Shown in pieces: positions 1 to 11,559 of a stretch of DNA of 64,000 nucleotides. The notes below the pieces were generated by a model that worked only from the letters and a program-made list of their open reading frames with translations, did not search any database and had not been told where the DNA came from. Position 1 is the first letter of the stretch, and each line of letters begins with the position of its first letter. Both the position numbers and the translations under genes were made by a program. This stretch comes from Hymenolepis diminuta (taxonomy: Eukaryota; Platyhelminthes; Cestoda; Cyclophyllidea; Hymenolepididae), in the NCBI GenBank assembly GCA_900708905.1, contig CAADRB010000019.1:213221-277220 (forward strand), in the 5' to 3' direction.

Positions 1-1405
1 ATTTTTAGTCATGGTCTATGTCTAGAACTTTTCAGCTTTGATCTTTTATTCAATATCTATTTTTAACTTCATTATTACGCTTACAGTTGATTTAAATGTA
101 CATAACACACTTATTCTATAATTAATAAGCACATTTATTTGTAAATGTGTACATAAGTTTCATGAGAAAATATCTTTTCCTGTTAATATTGATATCTAAA
201 ACTGCGAAAATTTTTCTTAAGCGTGGACGTCACTTATTTTATTAGTCTGTCTGAAAGTTATAAATCAGCACTATCTACTTCGTCAGCTCACGCTCTCAAA
301 ATTATATAGTGTCTGAAGTGAATCGGTCTCTCACTATTATAGAAAATAATCCTTTCATTGCGGATTTGAATCTCTGCCTACGGGCAAAGCAATACCCGTT
401 TTCGCGGTCCCTTTATCATATAAACATACTTATACACTTCTTTAATGGAATTCTATCAGGGAAAAATTTTTGGCTTTATATTTTTATTTTATAATTTACG
501 ATTAAGCTGAAATACGATTTTTACTTACTGGGTAGCTCGTTGCTTAAAATTTAAATTTTACAGTTAATTACCTGGCTTGCTGAACAATATTCTGTCTACA
601 AAGTTTAGTGTTCATTTGCCGGTTGATAATCTGGGATGATTGTTCAAATCATTTCAAAAATGCTTTTTTCTCAATGTTCAAGTGAACAGGATGATACTAG
701 CTTACAAGAGTGGAACATAAAATATCTTTTTCCATAAGATTTTGCCCAATACTTTTGGCTAATGATCAAATTCATCTGCGTAAATGAAAACTAAATACAA
801 AAAAATCATGTTAAAGATTTAAGAAAATTAAATTAAATGATATAGATCAAATTTTAAACGATGAAGATCTTTTTCACGATTCATTTATTCTGACAAAGTC
901 TCTCCTTTCAGTATCATATCAACAAACTTTATTTGTCCCTTAATAATAATGCCAACCAGATACATTATTACACGAAATAATCTATATCACATTTTTCATT
1001 GAATCGAAATATAAAAAATAGATGAATGAATAAATAAAATAGGGAACGACTTTGAAAGAGAGGAAGAAAATTAATTTTTCAGATTTTCATATGGGGATAA
1101 ATAATTTTCATTTTAGCGCTAAATGACATTTTGAATGATAAACAAATCGAAGAAAATAATTTTTGTACATTTTTTTTGTCTTTTCCATCCGCATTATTTC
1201 TCCTCATTCACCTGAAATTATTTTATTATTATAGAATTCCTCATTAGAATCCTTTTGCATTATCTTTCCAATGAATTATAAACTATCGCATTATTTTGAA
1301 TGAACATTCTGATCTTTGTTACGTTAAGATCTCTGCGCGTTTGCCACCGCGCACGTCTGATTTGTTAGAAATAACGAGTTTATTTCTCGGATTGGCCAAT
1401 TACAC
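1..1405. other. AT-rich intergenic DNA, nothing recognised
   Basis: Both strands were read. There are only short chance ORFs (longest about 60 codons), frequent stops in all frames, homopolymer A/T runs and no recognisable protein motif or repeat boundary. Confidence 0.6.
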
Positions 1406-1411
1406 TGATTT

Positions 1412-1520
1412 AGTGAATGGTAGAATTCGAGTCTCCCATCAGAAAGGCTCCATGATACCACTCTCTACCTAAGATGAGGGTTGACTAATGCTTTCCTAGA
1501 TGGGGTTATCAATTATCATT
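1412..1520 (+). repeat. SINE body fragment, copy 1 of the window's main SINE family
   Basis: The stretch around AGAATTCGAGTCTCCCATCA, then ATACCACTCTCTACCTAAG and GGTTGACTAATGCTTTCC, aligns by eye with the body of the SINE copy at 51.71-51.80 kb and with part of the 49.4 kb copy. The tRNA-like head seen at 3.3, 48.9 and 51.6 kb is not clear here, so this is a 5'-truncated or diverged copy. The TTCGAGTCTC core resembles a pol III B box, but that is weak evidence alone. Confidence 0.5.
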
Positions 1521-2239
1521 AAACTGCTTAAGATTTTCTTAAATTACGATCTTTTGTCTTCGAAATAAGAAATGAATTTAGGTGGCAAGACCGACCATAA
1601 TAATTAAAATACCAGTCATTAATCGTCGCAGGTTGTAGATAAAAATTTAACCAATAATCCAGGGAGACAAAATTGAAGTTATAAATTTCGGAGAGGGAAA
1701 CAGCGAACTGCTCATTTATTGAATTCTTTACAACCTGAATCTGAGATTCAAAGGAAGTACCTTTTTTGAAGCTTTCTTTTGATTCCCCTCTCTTTTCTCT
1801 TATTGAAGTCGCCCGATTTCAGTCGCTTTCCACGGAGAACAGTTGCAATTTTTTTCCCCGTTACTGCTGATTATGGTAGTAAAATAGAGCAATCGCACCG
1901 GATAAGAACGCTAATACAACTTGAGATTTTTTCCAAAATGACAATTTTGACTTAATTTTTGCCTTAATTTTTATTCCACTCAAATGGTTTAACGAAAAGT
2001 AACTGGACTGCCAATGTAATAACTGCAATATTACATCCTTTTTCTTTACATTCTTGTCCCCCATTCTATTAAAGCTACTGAGGATTCACTGCTAAATTTC
2101 CCGAATAAAATACAAGTTGCTCTTAATCAAAACCTTGTTAAAACTACACAAATATTTTGTGTTATCAATATTTCACATAAAGATTATTTATTTATATCAA
2201 AATTCGCGTATTGAACATAAATCGTATACTATTTACTTT

Positions 2240-2640
2240 TTGCCGTTTGAGTAAGGGCTTAGGCCAGTGGTGAAACAGAAAACCAAGAGTTGGTTTGACG
2301 AAGATGTATTGAACTAATCGCAATAGAGACTTCCAAAAGGGTACGAGAGAAGTGAGGAAGAAAGAGGATTAGAAGTGTGCAAAAGATGATGTGTCTGACA
2401 AAGGAAAGTCTGTGTGTGGTTGTGTGTGTATTGAAAAGCAATTTCTATTCGTTACTTGGATGAGGACGTGCGTACGGACATAATCGCTTGTGTACCTTTA
2501 ATTAGACGGGACGGTTGCAGGAAAAAGAAGGGATAGTATGAACGGGACTGGTTCCGAATCATCGCTGAGTGGGCTGTGCCTCTACAACTATCATCCGAGA
2601 TACCGATACCGATCGATATGAATAAGCCACTTGAGGACAT
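2240..2640 (+). repeat. LINE-like interspersed repeat, copy 1
   Basis: This block has higher G+C than its flanks. It carries ACCAAGAGTTGGTTTGACGA and a following purine-rich stretch that align with the reverse complements of 25.15-25.34 kb and about 63.86-64.0 kb. Read in the plus direction, the core encodes a short KSWFDED motif. This is reminiscent of the K-x-W-F/W-D/N-E/D-x-C motif that many LINE ORF2 proteins carry between endonuclease and reverse transcriptase. Stops follow within a few codons. The repeat relationship is directly visible; the LINE assignment is inference. A GT-rich simple tract sits at about 2,411-2,431. Confidence 0.45.
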
Positions 2641-2644
2641 ATGA

Positions 2645-3280
2645 TGTTTACCCTTAGAGAGCCTGAGGTAACAATAAGGTTGAGAATTTCACACATCATT
2701 ATGAGGACGAGATAATTAAGTTTTAGTGATTAGTGACGACGTAAGATAGAAATTTCATAGGAATTCATTCTTCATACTAATAGTTAAAGATAGGCCAGTC
2801 ACGTTTCTAAGGTGCAAGCAGATTGCTAAGTCTTCTTTAAGAATAATTAGAAAACAAAAATCTAAGTGATAATTAAAGTAATTTAATACTCACTGCATTA
2901 TTTGAGGCTTTCAAACCGCTGCCGAGATAGAAATTTATGTTTAATTTATTGAAAGAAAATGCGACTTTCGATAGATTAAAATCCCTCCAGGCACATATTT
3001 AAATTTATCTAAATTACCGTTGACAGAAAGGTAATTCAATTAAGGAAAAACCGATAAGTTAAGAAAAAAATTAATTTTTCTCTAGGTAATATGCTTGGGG
3101 AATGTAGATCTGAAACAGATGGAAACTTATTTATGGAAATATTATTTTAAGAAAGGAAAAATGGATTAATTATTTTCAAGTCTATTTATATGCTCTAAAA
3201 TTATCTAACTGACCTCTCAAACCCATTTAAACAAAGTCTAATTTGGGTAAAAATAAAACTATCTTAGAGTCATGTTGATG
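2645..3280. other. AT-rich intergenic DNA, nothing recognised
   Basis: No ORF of note, no motif and no repeat match to the rest of the window was seen. Confidence 0.55.
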
Positions 3281-3284
3281 AGAA

Positions 3285-3412
3285 GAAGCCATTCTACCAC
3301 TTCTAGCACAACACTGGATGTGCACCGATGAGCATCGATCTCATAACTTCTGGCTTAGCAAACATGCATGTTAGTCACTACGTCATCGATAAGCGTGCAG
3401 AACCCCGTGTTT
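3285..3412 (-). repeat. tRNA-derived SINE, copy 2 (best-preserved head)
   Basis: Read on the minus strand from about 3,410 down, the sequence runs through GTAGTGACTAACATGC (A-box/D-arm-like) and TTGCTAAGCCAGAAG (anticodon-arm-like). It then shows a perfect 5-bp stem ATGAG/CTCAT enclosing a 7-nt loop ATCGATG (plus-strand 3,328-3,344) in the position of a T-arm and B box. The head aligns with copies at 48.85, 51.62 and 56.19 kb. The order A box, anticodon arm, B box is the diagnostic layout of a tRNA-derived SINE promoter. It is not a functional tRNA: no acceptor stem could be closed. Confidence 0.6.
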
Positions 3413-3419
3413 CAATTAA

Positions 3420-6400
3420 TATTTTAAATGAAATATCACTTTATCAAGTAAATTTATAAATCTGAATGAGCGCTATTGTTGTAGCATATCATCAGACAGG
3501 TAAAACCGTTTGGAAAATCTGACTGCTATTTCTTTTGTGGTTAAAATATAACCGTGCTAAATATATGGCATCCAAAACCTACTTCAAAATAGTAGATGAA
3601 ACAGGCTTAAATAAAAATAACTGCAGTGAATTAGAAACAAAACAAATGACTATTACTTCTGAAACAGGGACCAGGGAGTAAATACTTCTAACTAGAGTTC
3701 TTATCAAAATTTTTCGGTACTTAACATTGAAAACCCATATCTGTGTGCAAACTAGGTTTCAGGATGTATTTTGTCAATTTCAGATATTAAAAATTTACTT
3801 TTTAATCCACTGACAATTTCTAAATTTGCTAGATTTACGCGAAAATAAATATTTTGTAGTATACCAACATTGTAAATTGAACTGCAGCGCTTTCTTTTGT
3901 ATAGCTGAACGACAGTGATTATGGCTCTGGCTCATTTCATATTAAATTATAAAATTATGAATAAATCAAATTATAAACAAAGAAGGATCCCGCCAATGAA
4001 AAATTCTATATTGCATTTACTTCATTTCTAAAATGAAATAGAGTGAGCTCTCTTGTAATTCTAGAATGAATTACATCTATGGAGCTTTTCACATATTTAG
4101 ATAAAAATATCCTTTAGAAAATAAAATTGTCTAGTGATTAAACACTTTTCTTATTTTCTTCAAACCCCGAAGATACTCATTTTACTTTCATTATCATCCA
4201 CTTTTAAGATACACTTTTCCGGTGCACCCCCCTTTCAGAAAAATTAAAGTTAATTAAATTGATCTGGTTCTTTCCTTTTTATGCGTTACTCCCATAGGGC
4301 CAGTTGGATACGCACGACCGAAAACACTAAAGCACGTGAAATCCTACCAAAACTCGCACACATTCTTTTAACTGATTAAAATTTGAATAGGTCACGTCTA
4401 GGCCCCCTGGTTAAAGTTTTATATATATCTTGAATCTCAAGGCACAGCTGCTATCGCTTTTAAGGTCACGGATTTGCATACATTCCCGTGACCGGTTAGA
4501 GCTTGCAGCACTGGCCTTTTATTAGCTTGCAGAAATAGGAAGTCTTAATAGCCTTTGTGAATTTAATAAAATAACGGAATTCTCCTCATTTTCGATTAGT
4601 AATTCATTAGTAATTTGTAGTAGCATTATTAGTAATTATTAATATTAAGCTCCTAGGGAAAATAATACCCACAAGATCAAAGTAGAATATGAAATTATAT
4701 TATGTATTTTGTATTTCCAAGAAATCTTAGGAAAGTATTGTACGATGCTTTTATCTATAAAGGTCGATAATGTGAAGACTTACTCAATAAAAGCCCCTTT
4801 TAGTTAATTTGCTGCTTGAAGTGACTTTATTTTGTCTTATCTCTCTCAGGGTCTGAGTCTACTGTAGCCTAACGATTACTAGTCAACAGATAGACCGTAG
4901 CGACTGAAATCTAGATGTTATTAGATTGAAACAGTATGGAAGGGTCTTATTTTACAGAATTTACGAATATTAGATTTCGAATAAATGAATCTCTCTTTCC
5001 TACCTTAGAAGAGATTTTTGAAATTTGTTATAAACAATTTATAAACCTTAATCCTAATTAATTGGACGGATTTCACTCTGCTCATAATTTGAGGTGTAAT
5101 TAATACTTACGTTAGAAATTTTTCAACCAACTTATTCCGGAGTACTTTTCGCTTCTATAAATAAATCTACTAAAATACTGAATGAGCAAAATATATTCAA
5201 TTATCTTTCCTAAGAATGCGCTTTAGCTACAATTATTTATATTGAAGTTGAAAATTATTTTACTTACACAAATCAGAAGCTAACTCCCTAAATGGTCGCC
5301 TATCTAGGTCATAGGAGAATAGCAAAGTAACAATTACACTTACTGTTTATCATTGGATCGAATTACTTCGCCCTCGAATATAGACTTGATCTGAAAAAGA
5401 AGATAAATTGCACACAAAGTTTGAAACTTTGGTCTTAAAATCTCGACTCGACTTATAGCTCCCTTAGAATCTGTTGAATAAAAAAGAAAACAATTTTTAT
5501 CCTGAGAAATTAAATTAACAATTTGTTGTTAATAATTCATGAGATTTGGGATTTCAAAACTTCAGAGATACAGCGCAATCACCGGTCCGACCGTTACTCT
5601 GTTGCTTCAGAAGACCTTGAAAAAGATTCAAGATGGATCTAATGCTCAAGCGATGAATAAATATTTTTTGTTGTAAGGTATTGGATAGAACAAATAATTT
5701 TTATGTATGAAAATTTAAATTTATAATTAATAGTTAATTATTTATGAAATTAGCATATTTGTTAAACGCGTTAAAATTGTAAGGCCGTTACATTGCATAA
5801 TTATAGAGTAAAACCTGCCATTAAGGTAATTAAGCATTAATTTTGAGTTCTGAGACTTAGAGCTACTTTGAGAAACTTATTAGATTATAGCAGAATATTA
5901 AAATGTTTATGGAGGCTTATAAGTGGTATTAGCAATACCAAAACGTAATTTAGCACAGTAGCATGTAATTCGTCGGTCATCTCACCGACATGGTTGAGTG
6001 ATTTGCCGAAAACAAATTGAAGAATCATAAACCACTTTGAATTTTTACTTCATTTAGCATTTTAGCTACCGTTAATTTTCTGTTCGTGACTAATAGAACT
6101 TATGATATAAAAACTCTCAGTTATATTAAACTTTCTATGAGCTATGAGCATTCAGGAGAGGTGAAATATGGAATTTCAAACATTAAATCATGATGCAGAA
6201 AATTATGCAAATTAAGTAAAGCATAGACAGTCTGATGAATTCAGATTTTAAACGAAAAAATATTCTTTTGATTCCTTGACTTTATTTATTTTTCCTGATC
6301 GGTCTTGCCTCTCTTTTTTCCTTTATCGACCTATTGAATACCTTGTGTTGAAGTGCTTTTTTCGTAAGTAGAATTCCAAATATGTTACCATACCATGCTC

Positions 6401-8835
6401 ATTGAAATAGTTCGATTTTTGCAGAGTTTAAAATTTTTATCTACCCAAGTGTATATCCATTCCCGGGACCTGCAAAATTTCTTATTATTATTTTTACAAA
6501 TCCGGTTGGCAAATACAGGGATTTTTTTACCAATAGTGTAATGAGTATATAGATAGCAGGTCTCAAAGAATGAAATTCTTAAAATGTATCAATAGTTAAG
6601 AATATTATATGAATAGAGGAAGGTTGTCTTTAAGCGCTTCTATTTTTCAACAGTTAGCAGGACATAAAGTGACAAAGAGGCCATAAGCGTTTGCACTTAA
6701 ATGCCTCTTTGTTGAACATTTCTGGCGACTTTGACTAATAATTACACCATATGCATCTGTACCAATAATTTTAAACCTCAAATTTTTTAAAGTGATAAAC
6801 ATGAATACTACCAATACAGTACCAATTACCGTTTAGTTAAAAGAATTAATCGCATTATAAGAGTGTATTTTTGTTGACTCATCCACTTTCGGATATGAAA
6901 ACTTTAGAAGAATTTTCGTGTTGTACTCAGCTAGTTAGTGTACTGAAAAATTAGTAATTTTCTCTACAAAAGGCAGTGTTGATTGAAACTACACATGCTA
7001 AAATTTTATACTTAGTGTCGATGTCGGATTCAATGTGAGCCTTTTCCATAGATCGCAGCTACATTGGTTCTCTGGACTGAAAAGAGAAGAATTAATTATG
7101 CCGATTGCCCTTACGCTTCACATAACTATTTCCCCTTTACTATTTTTATTAATTAACTGACATACATAATATTTTCTGACGCCGAATTTCCTATTCTAAC
7201 AAAATAGTTAGCTCTAATACCTGCCTCTGGCTGTATTTCCCCTACCTTTAAACACACAACATTCGCCTCAGCTGCTGCAACCACCGCAAACGTCTACTAA
7301 TTTCATCACAACATCGGGACTCGTCATCCACTACTTCTGCTTAACCACTGCCTCCATCAGCACTCCATCTTATTTCGACAGTTACTACTAATAAATTTTC
7401 ATCTCTCTCTAGTTTTCCAAGTGAAGATTAATAGAGTTTAGAAATGCATAGTCTGTATAACAGCTAGGATTTAAAGTATGATTCCTGGTTGCTAAGCCTC
7501 TTCCACTAAAATTAGTGATTCCCCACGGTCAGCTTCCTCCCAAATTAGTATTAAATGCTCCTAATTCCTTGAACATAATTTTGGGCGTCGATGAAGAAAT
7601 AAATAACATTTGGAACATTAAAGCTAGATAAGTATTATTAGTTAAAAACCTGTAAATCGTTTTGCTAATTTATTTCTTAATTATGCTAAAATTTATTAGT
7701 TCACCGAATCTTGAATGCCAAACACTGTTAAAAAATACAATTTTTTTACGACCTTAGAGTAGATCTGCTAGAATATTCAATTGGCAAAACAGAGAAACTC
7801 ATTATCCCGCATATCGATAGTGTGGTCAACTTTTCTACTGCCATTTAGGAGATATAAATTAGACTTAAAACTATGATCGTTGTCGTTCAAATAAATTGTT
7901 GCTTTGATTTAAATGGCATCTCTTCAACTACTTTAAAATTCATTATTAGATTGTTGGCTGCGACTATGTGTCACAGTGGGAAAACAATTTTGCTAATTAA
8001 CCTTCAGCGGTTTTATAGTGAAACTTGATCATTCTCGCTTATCTAAATTGTTGAACGGATTGAGTTACACAGTAAGTCCGCGAAAACATGCATAGACTAT
8101 TTATATAATCAATTTCATATTTGTTATAAAGGCGACAAATGCTAGCTCGACAAACAAATATGTAATTCTCTGGGGAAATAATTACAGTTGGGAATTTCAC
8201 ACTCCATAATAGTGTATGTTTCGTTTGAAATTTGTAACATATGTCCACATTTTTAAATCTTTGATTAACAGTCACTATACCGTTGCTGGATAATGCCTCG
8301 AGATTAATCTAAATGCACAGTCAGCATTTGTAAAAATAAGGTAATACAAAGGGAATTTTTTTCTATCTATAGACGAATTCTTAGGACCTCTTGATCAAAA
8401 ATATACACAACGATATAAATATCAAATTTTATCTGGGAAATATCAACTGGATATTACAGAAACTTCCAATTTTAGCCCACTAAAATAAACGGAAATGGAG
8501 AAATATTTATTACTACTGGAGGATTATGGAAACCAAAAACCTCTCGGAAACTCATGCACAACTATTCATCCCAAGAAAATCAGAGGTTAATCGGAATAAA
8601 ATTTAATATTTTTCATTAAAAACCAGCTCGACTGCCATCTACTAACAAATAAATTCGTTCTTATAATCGCGATCCTAATTGCAGATGAATGTTTAGCAGT
8701 TTTAAAAGAATAAATTCTGTTCAGCCTGTTTTCCTGTGTATGCAGATCCAAAATGCTACAATTAGATTTGTTATAACTGCTTGGAAAACTAAAGATTGGA
8801 AGACAAAAATGAGCATACGATTAGGAAAAATTTGG
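3420..8835. other. Long AT-rich intergenic stretch
   Basis: No gene is supported. A C/T-rich, higher-G+C patch at about 7,200-7,400 has no recognisable product on either strand. The patch at about 5,570-5,600 is also G+C-rich and unexplained. The remainder is A/T-rich spacer with chance ORFs under 80 codons. Confidence 0.5.
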
Positions 8836-8844
8836 TTATTTTTA

Positions 8845-8869
8845 TCAGGTTGTAGCAGAAGTTCTGTCC
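8845..8869 (+). repeat. Left terminal inverted repeat of the mariner element
   Basis: It matches the inverted sequence ending near 10,290 over about 24 bases, with TA immediately outside. Confidence 0.8.
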
Positions 8870-8882
8870 AATTTTTGAGCTA

Positions 8883-9088
8883 TGTGTTTAGGGCGCAATT
8901 ACTTCAATTTAGCTTGTTCATGTTGTATAATAATTAATAAAATATTATTTGATATGTGTATTCGTCTTGAATAAATACTACTTCTGCAGTTCTACTTAAA
9001 TAAAATTTCTATTTATCCTATCCCTACTCTGCAAGCTGCTGAATGTGTTTAGGGCACAATTACTTCAATTTAGCTTGTTCATATTGCA
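8883..9088 (+). repeat. Internal direct duplication inside the mariner 5' region
   Basis: Two near-identical segments (8,883-8,926 and 9,044-9,088), containing CAATTACTTCAATTTAGCTT, lie in the same orientation, followed by further similar TAATTAATAA-type sequence. This lies upstream of the transposase start and probably arose after insertion by local duplication. Confidence 0.75.
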
Positions 9089-9214
9089 TGCTTATCTATG
9101 GTAATTAATAATACATTATTTCTTCTTTCAGATTGTGTGATAATTATCCTTATTAATAACTATTTCTAGCCCCAATTTACACTCCACATGAAGACCATAT
9201 CAAGCATATTTGAC

Positions 9215-10225
9215 TGTTTGAATTTCATATAGGAAATACGGCAAGCTCGGCAGCAAATACACTCTAAGACACTTATGAAAATGATGTTGTAAATGAAAAG
9301 ACTTGAAAAAGGTGATTTTTGCCTCTATGTTTCAAAAAGAATGACCCCAGCCTGAAGGATGAATCGAGAGCAGGATGCTCAAAGAAAACTCAATTCTGAG
9401 CAATTGCAACTTGCCATTGATGAAAATTCAACCTGCACTGCTAGAGAATTGAACAAAACCATTCACGTAAGCAGCCATATGACCATATATAGGGAGATGA
9501 AAATAGTCAAAGGCAAATTCTCTCCCCTCACCTCACATGATTTGTCAGAAACCAACAGCGTGTGATCTGTTGTGTTTCAGTGCGTACTCGTGAACTTCAG
9601 GCATCTTTTTAGACCGAATTATAACTGACAGCGACGAGAAGTGGTGGATCCTTTACAACAATGTTAAGCGCAAAGGATAGTGGCTAAGTCAGGATAGTGG
9701 TTCAAAGCCAATTCTACAACCAAGACAACTTGGGACTACACCCGAAACAAATTCTTTTGCGTGTATGGTGGGATTTGAAGGGAATTTTTTATTATAAATT
9801 AATGGGTGACAATCAAACAATAACATCTGAGATTTACTGTCAGCAGGTAACTCATTTAAAAGCAGTTATACAAGAAAAACGGCCTTCTTTGATCAATTGA
9901 AAAGGAGCGATTCCGCATCATGACAATGCCAGACCCCACACCTCAAGAGCAACAAAAATTTCGTTGAAGAATTTGGCTGGGAAGTCATGCATCACCCATT
10001 ATATTCCCCCTATCTTGCACCAACCAATTTTCATCTTTTCAGAAGCTTATAGAACCATTTAATGGGGCAAAAGCTTACTTCAAGAGAATAGATCGAAATG
10101 AAGAAGCTAGTTTCTTTTTTTGAGTCAAATTGGCTAAATTCTCTGAAAAAAATCAGCGAGCTTATGGCAAGATGAAAAGATGTAATTCATAAAATGGTGA
10201 CTATGTTGAACACCAAATATATGTA
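9215..10225 (+). pseudogene. Mariner transposase pseudogene (DD34D type)
   Basis: Reading across three frames gives the mariner transposase order. First comes an N-terminal helix-turn-helix region (about 9,225-9,330, ending near SLKDES). The second helix-turn-helix half follows (DENSTCTARELN, 9,359-9,565). Next are the first catalytic Asp in TDSDEKW (about 9,625-9,650), a CQQV segment (about 9,840), the second Asp in HHDNARPHTSR (about 9,916-9,950), and YSPYLAPTNFHLF (about 10,003-10,040), where the third Asp of the family is Asn. The spacing of the last two sites fits DD34D. Several stops and at least three frameshifts break it, so the protein is dead. The enzyme would have cut and pasted the element at TA sites. 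A full element needs about 345 codons. Confidence 0.85.
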
Positions 10226-10266
10226 TTTTTGACAAAATTTTCACTTTAATTCAATTTAATAAATAG

Positions 10267-10291
10267 ACAGAACTTCTGTTACAACCTGGTA
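10267..10291 (-). repeat. Right terminal inverted repeat of the mariner element
   Basis: AGAACTTCTGTTACAACCTG is the inverse of the left end, followed by GGTATA, which contains the likely TA target duplication. Confidence 0.8.
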
Positions 10292-10299
10292 TACTAATT

Positions 10300-10920
10300 C
10301 TCCCGACCATGTGCTAACAAAGGTCGAATTTACCGAGAAAGAATACAAACGGATACAGTTAAAAATAATAAGTTTTCTTAAATATGATTTTGACGACTTC
10401 TCTAACTTGTGCTAAGTATAAAATTATTCGAGTTTTATCTGAGGGTTCGTTATTGAGACTAGAGTTTCTATAATATCCGAAGTACATCACTCTACTTAAT
10501 TTATTTTAAGATTAACTTTTAATCATGATACGTAGTCATTTTGTAATCATCTACCCCGGATGACTAGAAATAATGGAAGCTACAACTACTCCGGGAATCC
10601 GACTATAATGAAGGCTTAAATTACAAAATGTCGAATATTACATAAAGAATAACCCAGTGCCTAGACAGAAGAGATAGTACAAAGGTTCTTCCTACAATTT
10701 TTATCTTCAGCATTTTTAATGTTAAAAAAAATTTCACGTTTTTAGTTTTAATTCAACAGCAGTGAGGTCAGATAGTAAACCTGGGGACTTGAAGTTAAAA
10801 ATAGAGAAGGCACATTTGCCACTAGTCTCTTCCCCCATGTGACAGTCATTTTATATTGAGACTTAAAATTAATTATAGGAACTGACATTTTATTAAAGCG
10901 GAGAAATCCTCAATACTCTC
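10300..10920. other. AT-rich intergenic DNA, nothing recognised
   Basis: No ORF, motif or repeat match was seen on either strand. Confidence 0.5.
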
Positions 10921-10929
10921 CTTATCAGA

Positions 10930-10985
10930 TATAAACTGCCTAGTTTATGATTTGAGCTTCTGGGCAATGGTGACTGTAATTCTTA
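10930..10985 (+). repeat. Anonymous dispersed repeat E, copy 1
   Basis: TTTATGATTTGAGCTTCTGG followed by GCAATGG resembles TTTATGATTTGACTTTGAGG...CTGGGCAATAGG at 32.92 kb and, more weakly, segments at 37.9 and 41.87 kb. The unit is AT-rich, non-coding and of unknown origin. Confidence 0.3.
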
Positions 10986-11484
10986 TATACAAGACGATGG
11001 AGAAGTAAGTCTTCATTATTAAATATAAACAATTTAAATATTAATTATACACACTGATAAAAAGTGAAAACGAATATGAAGCTTTATTCAGAATTCCTAT
11101 TTTATTCAAGCATTCATCTGTAGATTCTTCAATCATTCGGGGCTCAAATAAAAATATGTGGCTTGGAAGATCATTTCTTGAAGGTCTTCGCATCAATCTG
11201 AGCATGTTTATCTTTGAGCTTGAACTCTTAGTTCACCGATTTTCTCGTCCATCATTCTCGAAAGTTTAAACTAGTCATTTAAATAAAGCGTCCATTTGTT
11301 TAAAGATCGTACTGAGAATACAAATTAGAATTTAAGTTGTACAATTTTCAAATTCTATTATATTAAATAGGGATAGCTATACGATGCTTTATGATTGTCT
11401 TTTCTGCGTTCTTACATTCTTTTCCAGATTTAAGTTGTAGTTGTATTTTCTGTAACGCGAAAAATAAGAGGGATGGTTGTATGA

Positions 11485-11550
11485 CCATTCCACGAGCATC
11501 GGTGCTCATCAGTTGTGCTTGTGAATGAGTAGTAAACTAGGATTGAATGC
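11485..11550 (+). repeat. Probable SINE head fragment, copy 3
   Basis: GAGCATCGGTGCTCATCAGT resembles the B-box region of the 3.3 kb copy read in its own direction (GAGATCGATGCTCATCGGTG). It forms the small hairpin GAGCA/TGCTC. The match is short, so this is a tentative family member. Confidence 0.35.
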
Positions 11551-11559
11551 TGTAAATTA

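Larger units (their letters stand above)
8845..10291 (+). mobile_element. Decayed mariner (Tc1/mariner superfamily) DNA transposon with both ends
   Basis: The element is bounded by inverted repeats. The left end reads CAGGTTGTAGCAGAAGTTCT (from 8,846) and the right end is its near-perfect reverse complement (about 10,268-10,289, one mismatch in this core). TA dinucleotides lie at both outer edges, as expected for the TA target site. Between them lies a broken transposase. Length is about 1.45 kb, slightly over the usual 1.3 kb for mariner. The excess is explained by an internal direct duplication: about 44 bases beginning TGTGTTTAGGGC recur at 8,883-8,926 and 9,044-9,088, 161 bp apart. The element cannot be autonomous. 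Confidence 0.85.

Noticed and set aside
7200..7400. C/T-rich patch resembling a coding or LINE block
   Set aside because: No recognisable translation on either strand and no second copy aligned convincingly.
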